Below, in pieces: positions 56,544 through 59,774 of a stretch of DNA of 59,774 bases (position 1 is its first letter; every line of letters begins with the position of its first letter). The position numbers and the translations under genes were made by a program. The notes beneath the pieces are model-generated. The model worked only from the letters and a program-made list of their open reading frames with translations, was not told where the DNA came from and searched no databases. Source of the stretch: Rhodopila globiformis (lineage in GTDB: Bacteria > Pseudomonadota > Alphaproteobacteria > Acetobacterales > Acetobacteraceae); assembly GCF_002937115.1 (NCBI RefSeq), contig NZ_NHRY01000072.1, positions 1 to 59,774 of the forward strand. The letters are read 5' to 3'.

Positions 56544-56795
56544 ATGTCCCACAGCGTCATCCTGCTGCCTTTCGTCGTCGCGTTCGTGATCTTCGTGGTG
56601 CGGTTCTATTTCCGCGAACACGCGGCGTCGATGGCGAACCCGAGCTTCCTCCTGGCAGCCGGAAGCTCGGCGATGATCGTGCTGTATCTGGTCCTGAATG
56701 TGCTCGACCGGCTCGGGACATACGGCACGCTGGGCTTTGGCCTGGTCGGCCTGGCCCTGCTCGGGGTGTCGATCCTGCGGATGTTCATGCTGTAA
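56544..56795 (+). CDS. Small integral membrane protein
   Basis: An 83-residue protein, ATG 56544, with three predicted membrane segments (VILLPFVVAFVIFVV, LLAAGSSAMIVLYLVLNVL and LGFGLVGLALLGVSIL). No family is recognised. Longer upstream in-frame extension lacks any hydrophobic or conserved pattern, so the short form is preferred. It converges with the zinc-ribbon gene. Confidence 0.6.
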   Translation: MSHSVILLPFVVAFVIFVVRFYFREHAASMANPSFLLAAGSSAMIVLYLVLNVLDRLGTYGTLGFGLVGLALLGVSILRMFML

Positions 56796-56813
56796 ACCAT
56801 CCGCAGCGCGGGC

Positions 56814-57500
56814 TTACTTCCGCAGCAAACGCGACCAGAACCCCGTCTGCGCCCGCTTGCGGTGCGAAACGTGCGGCGCATGCGACGGCGGCGGCAGGGC
56901 CGCACTGATCAGGTGCCGGCCGATGTCCCGCACCGCGATCCGCGCCTGTTGGTAGGCGACGATGGCGTGCGCGGTTTCCTCCAGGTCCTGCTTCGCCAGG
57001 TCCGCAGCCCAGGCCGCTGCCTCATTGAACAGGCCGGCGCGGCGCAGCACATCCAGTCGGCGCACGGCCAGCTCGATGTCCTGGGCACCGGCCCACAGCG
57101 CCGCCACCTCGGTCCGCAGTTGTGCCGCCTCGGTCATTGCCGCGGCGTCGTCGGCGGCCCAGGCGGCTTGCAACAGGGCCTCGGCCTGCTGCGGGCGGTC
57201 GCCGGTGCGTTCGCAGATCAGCGCCCAGCGGCGGAAGGGCAGGGTCTCCTCCACCCCCTTCGTGGTCAGGCCGCGATACTCGTCCGATTCCACGACCGCG
57301 CGGGCGGTGGAGGGCAGGGCGGACAGGTCCGGGGCGGCGGCGCCGCAGCGCGGGCAGGTCTGCACCCAGTCCACCAGGGTGGAGCGCGCCGGCTCGCCCG
57401 GCCGCATGTCCATGTCCGGCGCGAGTTCCGGCTGCGGTGCCTTGAACGCCGGCCGCCCGGGCGTGCCGCAGACGCCGCATGTCGTGTTGGCTTCACTCAT
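56814..57500 (-). CDS. Zinc-ribbon protein with helical repeats (DUF2225-like)
   Basis: A 228-residue cytosolic protein. Two CXXC pairs, TCGVCGTPG near residue 8 and TCPRCGAAAP near residue 48, would bind zinc, and AFKAPQPELAPDMDMRPGEP lies between. The rest is helical, TPR-like (ERTGDRPQQAEALLQAAWAA, LRRAGLFNEAAAWAADLAKQ). This layout resembles DUF2225 proteins, whose function is unknown. ATG 57500 overlaps the aminotransferase stop by 4 nt, so the two genes are coupled. Confidence 0.65.
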   Translation of the reverse strand: MSEANTTCGVCGTPGRPAFKAPQPELAPDMDMRPGEPARSTLVDWVQTCPRCGAAAPDLSALPSTARAVVESDEYRGLTTKGVEETLPFRRWALICERTGDRPQQAEALLQAAWAADDAAAMTEAAQLRTEVAALWAGAQDIELAVRRLDVLRRAGLFNEAAAWAADLAKQDLEETAHAIVAYQQARIAVRDIGRHLISAALPPPSHAPHVSHRKRAQTGFWSRLLRK

Positions 57501-58696
57501 GATCCCACCTCCGCCCGAAGGCCATCCCGCAGGCGCTGCATCGCCCGTTCCATCAACGCCGCCGACTGCGCGAAGCAGACCCGCAGCCACCCCTCGCCGG
57601 CTGGCCCGAACGCGACGCCGGGTGCGACGGCAACGCCGTGGCGGGTGACGAGTTTCTTCGCCAGGTCGAGACTATCACGCAATCCGTCCACGGCAAGGAA
57701 CGCGTAGAACGCCCCGGCGGGCGGACGGTAGCGCACGCCGTTCAGCCCGGTCAGCGCCTCGCCGGCCAGGCGGCGCCCGGTGGCGCAATAGGCGCGGAAC
57801 TGCTCCACCGCGGGCCCGTCGCCCAGGGCGGCGACCCCGCCGCGCTGGATGAACGGCGCGACGCCGGAATGCGTCACCTCGACGATATTGACGAAGGCCT
57901 CGGCGGCGCCCTCCGGCACCACCAGCCAGCCCAGGCGCCAGCCGGTCATCGGCCAGGTCTTCGAAAAGCTGTTGCAGACTATGATCCGGTCGTCCGGTTC
58001 GGCGAGGTCCAGCATCGACGGCGCGGCCGCGCGCCCGTCATACACCAGGCGCGAATACACCTCGTCGGACAGCAGCCAGGCACCGTGGCGCCGGCAGATG
58101 TCGCGGATGGCGCGCAGCTCGTCCCCGGTGGCGGTCCAGCCGGTCGGGTTGCCGGGGGTATTCAGGATGAACGCGCGCGCCCCGGCCATCATCGCGTCCA
58201 GGCGGTCGAGGTCCAGCCGGAAGCCGCCATCGGGCTGGGCAACCAGATCGAGCTGGTCCACCGCCGCGCCGCGCAGCCGGGCGGCGTTGGGGATGTTGGG
58301 CCAGATCGGGTCATGCACCACCATCCGGTCGCCGGCCCGCAGCACCGCGGCCATGGCGATCGACAGCCCCGCCATGCCCGAGGCGGTGACCTGGATGCGC
58401 CCCTCCGCCACCGGCCTGGCGTGCAGCCGCGTCAGGTAGCCGGCGAGCGCAGTCCGCAGCGCCGGCAGGCCGCGCACGTCGGCATAGCGCGTCTCGCCGT
58501 CGGCCAGCGCCTGCACGGCGGCGGCGCAGGCGCTGGCCGGGCTGGGCTGGTCGGATTCGCCGAAGCACAGAAAGTCCACGTCCGGCGTGGCGAAGGCGAG
58601 GCGCGCGACCTCGACGATGCGGGAGCCTGGAATGACGGTGAGGTCCATCCCGCTGATATAGGCGTTTCCGTCCCGGATTGCGCGGGTTTGCTTCAC
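57497..58696 (-). CDS. PLP-dependent class I/II aminotransferase
   Basis: A 399-residue fold-type I aminotransferase. The PLP lysine is in CNSFSKTWPMTGWRLGW; the cofactor-contacting NTPGNPTGW and LLSDEVYSRLVYDG segments and the C-terminal LRVCFAQS arginine are present. The substrate cannot be told; aromatic or aspartate-type amino acids are common in this subgroup. It overlaps the DUF2167 gene before it and the zinc-ribbon gene after it by 4 nt each, indicating one operon. Confidence 0.92.
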   Translation of the reverse strand: MKQTRAIRDGNAYISGMDLTVIPGSRIVEVARLAFATPDVDFLCFGESDQPSPASACAAAVQALADGETRYADVRGLPALRTALAGYLTRLHARPVAEGRIQVTASGMAGLSIAMAAVLRAGDRMVVHDPIWPNIPNAARLRGAAVDQLDLVAQPDGGFRLDLDRLDAMMAGARAFILNTPGNPTGWTATGDELRAIRDICRRHGAWLLSDEVYSRLVYDGRAAAPSMLDLAEPDDRIIVCNSFSKTWPMTGWRLGWLVVPEGAAEAFVNIVEVTHSGVAPFIQRGGVAALGDGPAVEQFRAYCATGRRLAGEALTGLNGVRYRPPAGAFYAFLAVDGLRDSLDLAKKLVTRHGVAVAPGVAFGPAGEGWLRVCFAQSAALMERAMQRLRDGLRAEVGS

Positions 58697-59619
58697 CAGC
58701 GGCGGGATTCCAGGTAGCGGTGGCGCCGGAAATACACCAGCAGCGACAGCGCGCCGACGGTGGCGAGGAAGCCGCTCGCAATGGCGGTGACGTTGTCCAG
58801 CAGCCAGGCGCCGAGCATGGTCCGCTTCTTGTGCAGCGCATCCATCCCCAGCGCGCCGGCCAGCCCGTCCGGCGCGCGCCGGTCGCCCGGCCGGACATCG
58901 CCATAGGCGGCGCCGGGGCGGAACTGCAGGCCGGACAGGGACGCATCGAACATCTGCCCGGCGTCCCCGGCGTCCTGCACGCTGGTGACCATCGAGAGCT
59001 TGATGTAGCCGCGGCGGCCGAAGGCGACGGCGTTGAGGGTGGTGGTGCCGTCGCTGCCCAGTGGCGCCGTCGTCGGCAGGATCAGCGCCGCCCAGCTGAT
59101 CTGGTGTGCCGCCGGGTCGTACTGCGGCGGCCGGACCCAGCGGCGGACCTCCAGTGCCGGCAGGTGCTGTTGCAGGCGGGCGCGATTGCCCCGCGCGACG
59201 GTGTCGCCAAGGCTGGATTGCAGGTCATCCGCCGCGAAGCTGGCCGCGGTGGCGTCGTCGACGAAGCCGGCCGGGACGAAGCGGATGATCCCCGGCGCGT
59301 CCATGCCCTTCGGGCCGAGCAGCAGGGCGACCAGATCCGGCGGCACCGGCAGGTTCCACAGGACCAGCAGCCGCGCCGCCTGGTCCTGCGGCACGACGAT
59401 CAGGTCCCCGGATAGCCGGACCGATGCGTCCGGCCCCAGATCGGCCCGCGCGGGGGCGCCGGTGGAATGGCGCAAGGCGTCGGCAAAGGCATCGGCCGGC
59501 GTCTCGAACAGCCCCGGGGCCGCTGCCTGCGCGGCGGGCGACGTCGCGGCGGCGCCGATGGGAAGGGCGAGCGGGAGCAGAGCCAGGACGATACGACAGA
59601 GACCTCCGGCGTCGGGCAT
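58693..59619 (-). CDS. DUF2167 membrane protein
   Basis: A 308-residue exported membrane protein of the DUF2167 family. It has an N-terminal signal or anchor (VLALLPLALPIGAAA), a large extracytoplasmic domain with RRWVRPPQYDPAAHQISWA and FGRRGYIKLSMV, and a C-terminal membrane helix (ASGFLATVGALSLLVYF) followed by a basic tail. Its function is unknown. It is the first gene of the three-gene operon running to 56814. Start ATG 59619. Confidence 0.83.
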   Translation of the reverse strand: MPDAGGLCRIVLALLPLALPIGAAATSPAAQAAAPGLFETPADAFADALRHSTGAPARADLGPDASVRLSGDLIVVPQDQAARLLVLWNLPVPPDLVALLLGPKGMDAPGIIRFVPAGFVDDATAASFAADDLQSSLGDTVARGNRARLQQHLPALEVRRWVRPPQYDPAAHQISWAALILPTTAPLGSDGTTTLNAVAFGRRGYIKLSMVTSVQDAGDAGQMFDASLSGLQFRPGAAYGDVRPGDRRAPDGLAGALGMDALHKKRTMLGAWLLDNVTAIASGFLATVGALSLLVYFRRHRYLESRRW

Positions 59620-59774
59620 GGCAACGATCCGTCAGTTGGTCAGGGCCGCGAGCGCAGCCCGGGCGGGCGTTGTTCCGGGTGATACCCCGGCACGCTCCGG
59701 TCTGCCACCGCAATCAATGCACCCAGGGGGCAGGCCCGCGGACGGTCAGGCCGGCGGGCGGCCAGGGTTTGGGG
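59620..59774. other. Window end, upstream of DUF2167 gene
   Basis: About 155 nt that should hold the promoter of the DUF2167 operon. No convincing promoter, gene start or repeat can be identified before the window ends. Confidence 0.4.

Overview
The window is GC-rich DNA from a nitrogen-fixing bacterium, most likely an alphaproteobacterium of the Rhodospirillales. A photosynthetic or diazotrophic member of the Acetobacteraceae would fit, but this is inference from gene content: FdxN-type nif ferredoxins, an oxygen-sensitive type of NifA, fixABCX, and a C30-type carotenoid locus. No rRNA, tRNA or CRISPR array was recognised.

Layout. (1) 1-15.1 kb: remains of a type VI secretion (T6SS) locus. 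An ISAs1-like element cuts off the 5' end of tssM. tagF, a PP2C phosphatase gene, hcp, tagJ and tssF look intact. clpV has lost its start codon, carries a 1-nt frameshift and lacks the second Walker A glycine. tssA and tssC are joined by a deletion that removed tssB. A second tssC-like gene is internally deleted, tssE is frameshifted, and tssG is missing where it would be expected. An AT-richer island between the phosphatase gene and hcp carries a small clan-CD peptidase-like gene interrupted by a stop codon. (2) 15.1-23.1 kb: an SDR oxidoreductase, then a carotenoid locus (aldehyde dehydrogenase, acyltransferase, glycosyltransferase, DUF2141 protein, two CrtN/CrtP-type FAD enzymes) resembling C30 carotenoid ester/glycoside pathways. 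(3) 23.5-24.1 kb: two small unknown genes.

(4) 24.1-49.8 kb: a large nif/fix region. Read from nifA towards lower coordinates on the minus strand it is nifA; nifB-fdxN-LRV protein-nifZ-nifT-SIR2-like; nifHDK; nifEN-nifX-DUF269-DUF683-fdxB-nifQ; iscA-like-nifU-nifS-nifW; fixABCX-modD. Divergent from nifA is a plus-strand trio: a YqeB-like molybdenum-hydroxylase maturation protein, an ArsC-like nitrogenase-associated protein, and a [2Fe-2S] ferredoxin fused to a ferritin-like domain. Five sigma-54 (-24/-12) promoters can be read directly (nifH, nifB, iscA-nifUS, fixA and the trio). Four have one or two perfect TGT-N10-ACA NifA sites 54-66 nt upstream of the -24 box; nifB has a one-mismatch site.

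(5) 49.8-59.8 kb: a repeat-rich stretch with a beta/gamma-crystallin gene, cutA, an acyltransferase-3 membrane protein, a chemoreceptor gene split by a 283-bp MITE flanked by TA, a second MITE-like element, and an apparent operon for a DUF2167 membrane protein, a class I/II aminotransferase and a zinc-ribbon protein.

Taken together, the nif/fix genes supply nitrogenase structural proteins, FeMo-cofactor and Fe-S assembly, low-potential electron delivery and NifA control. The T6SS locus is in advanced decay, and insertion elements and palindromic repeats have broken or remodelled genes at both ends of the window.
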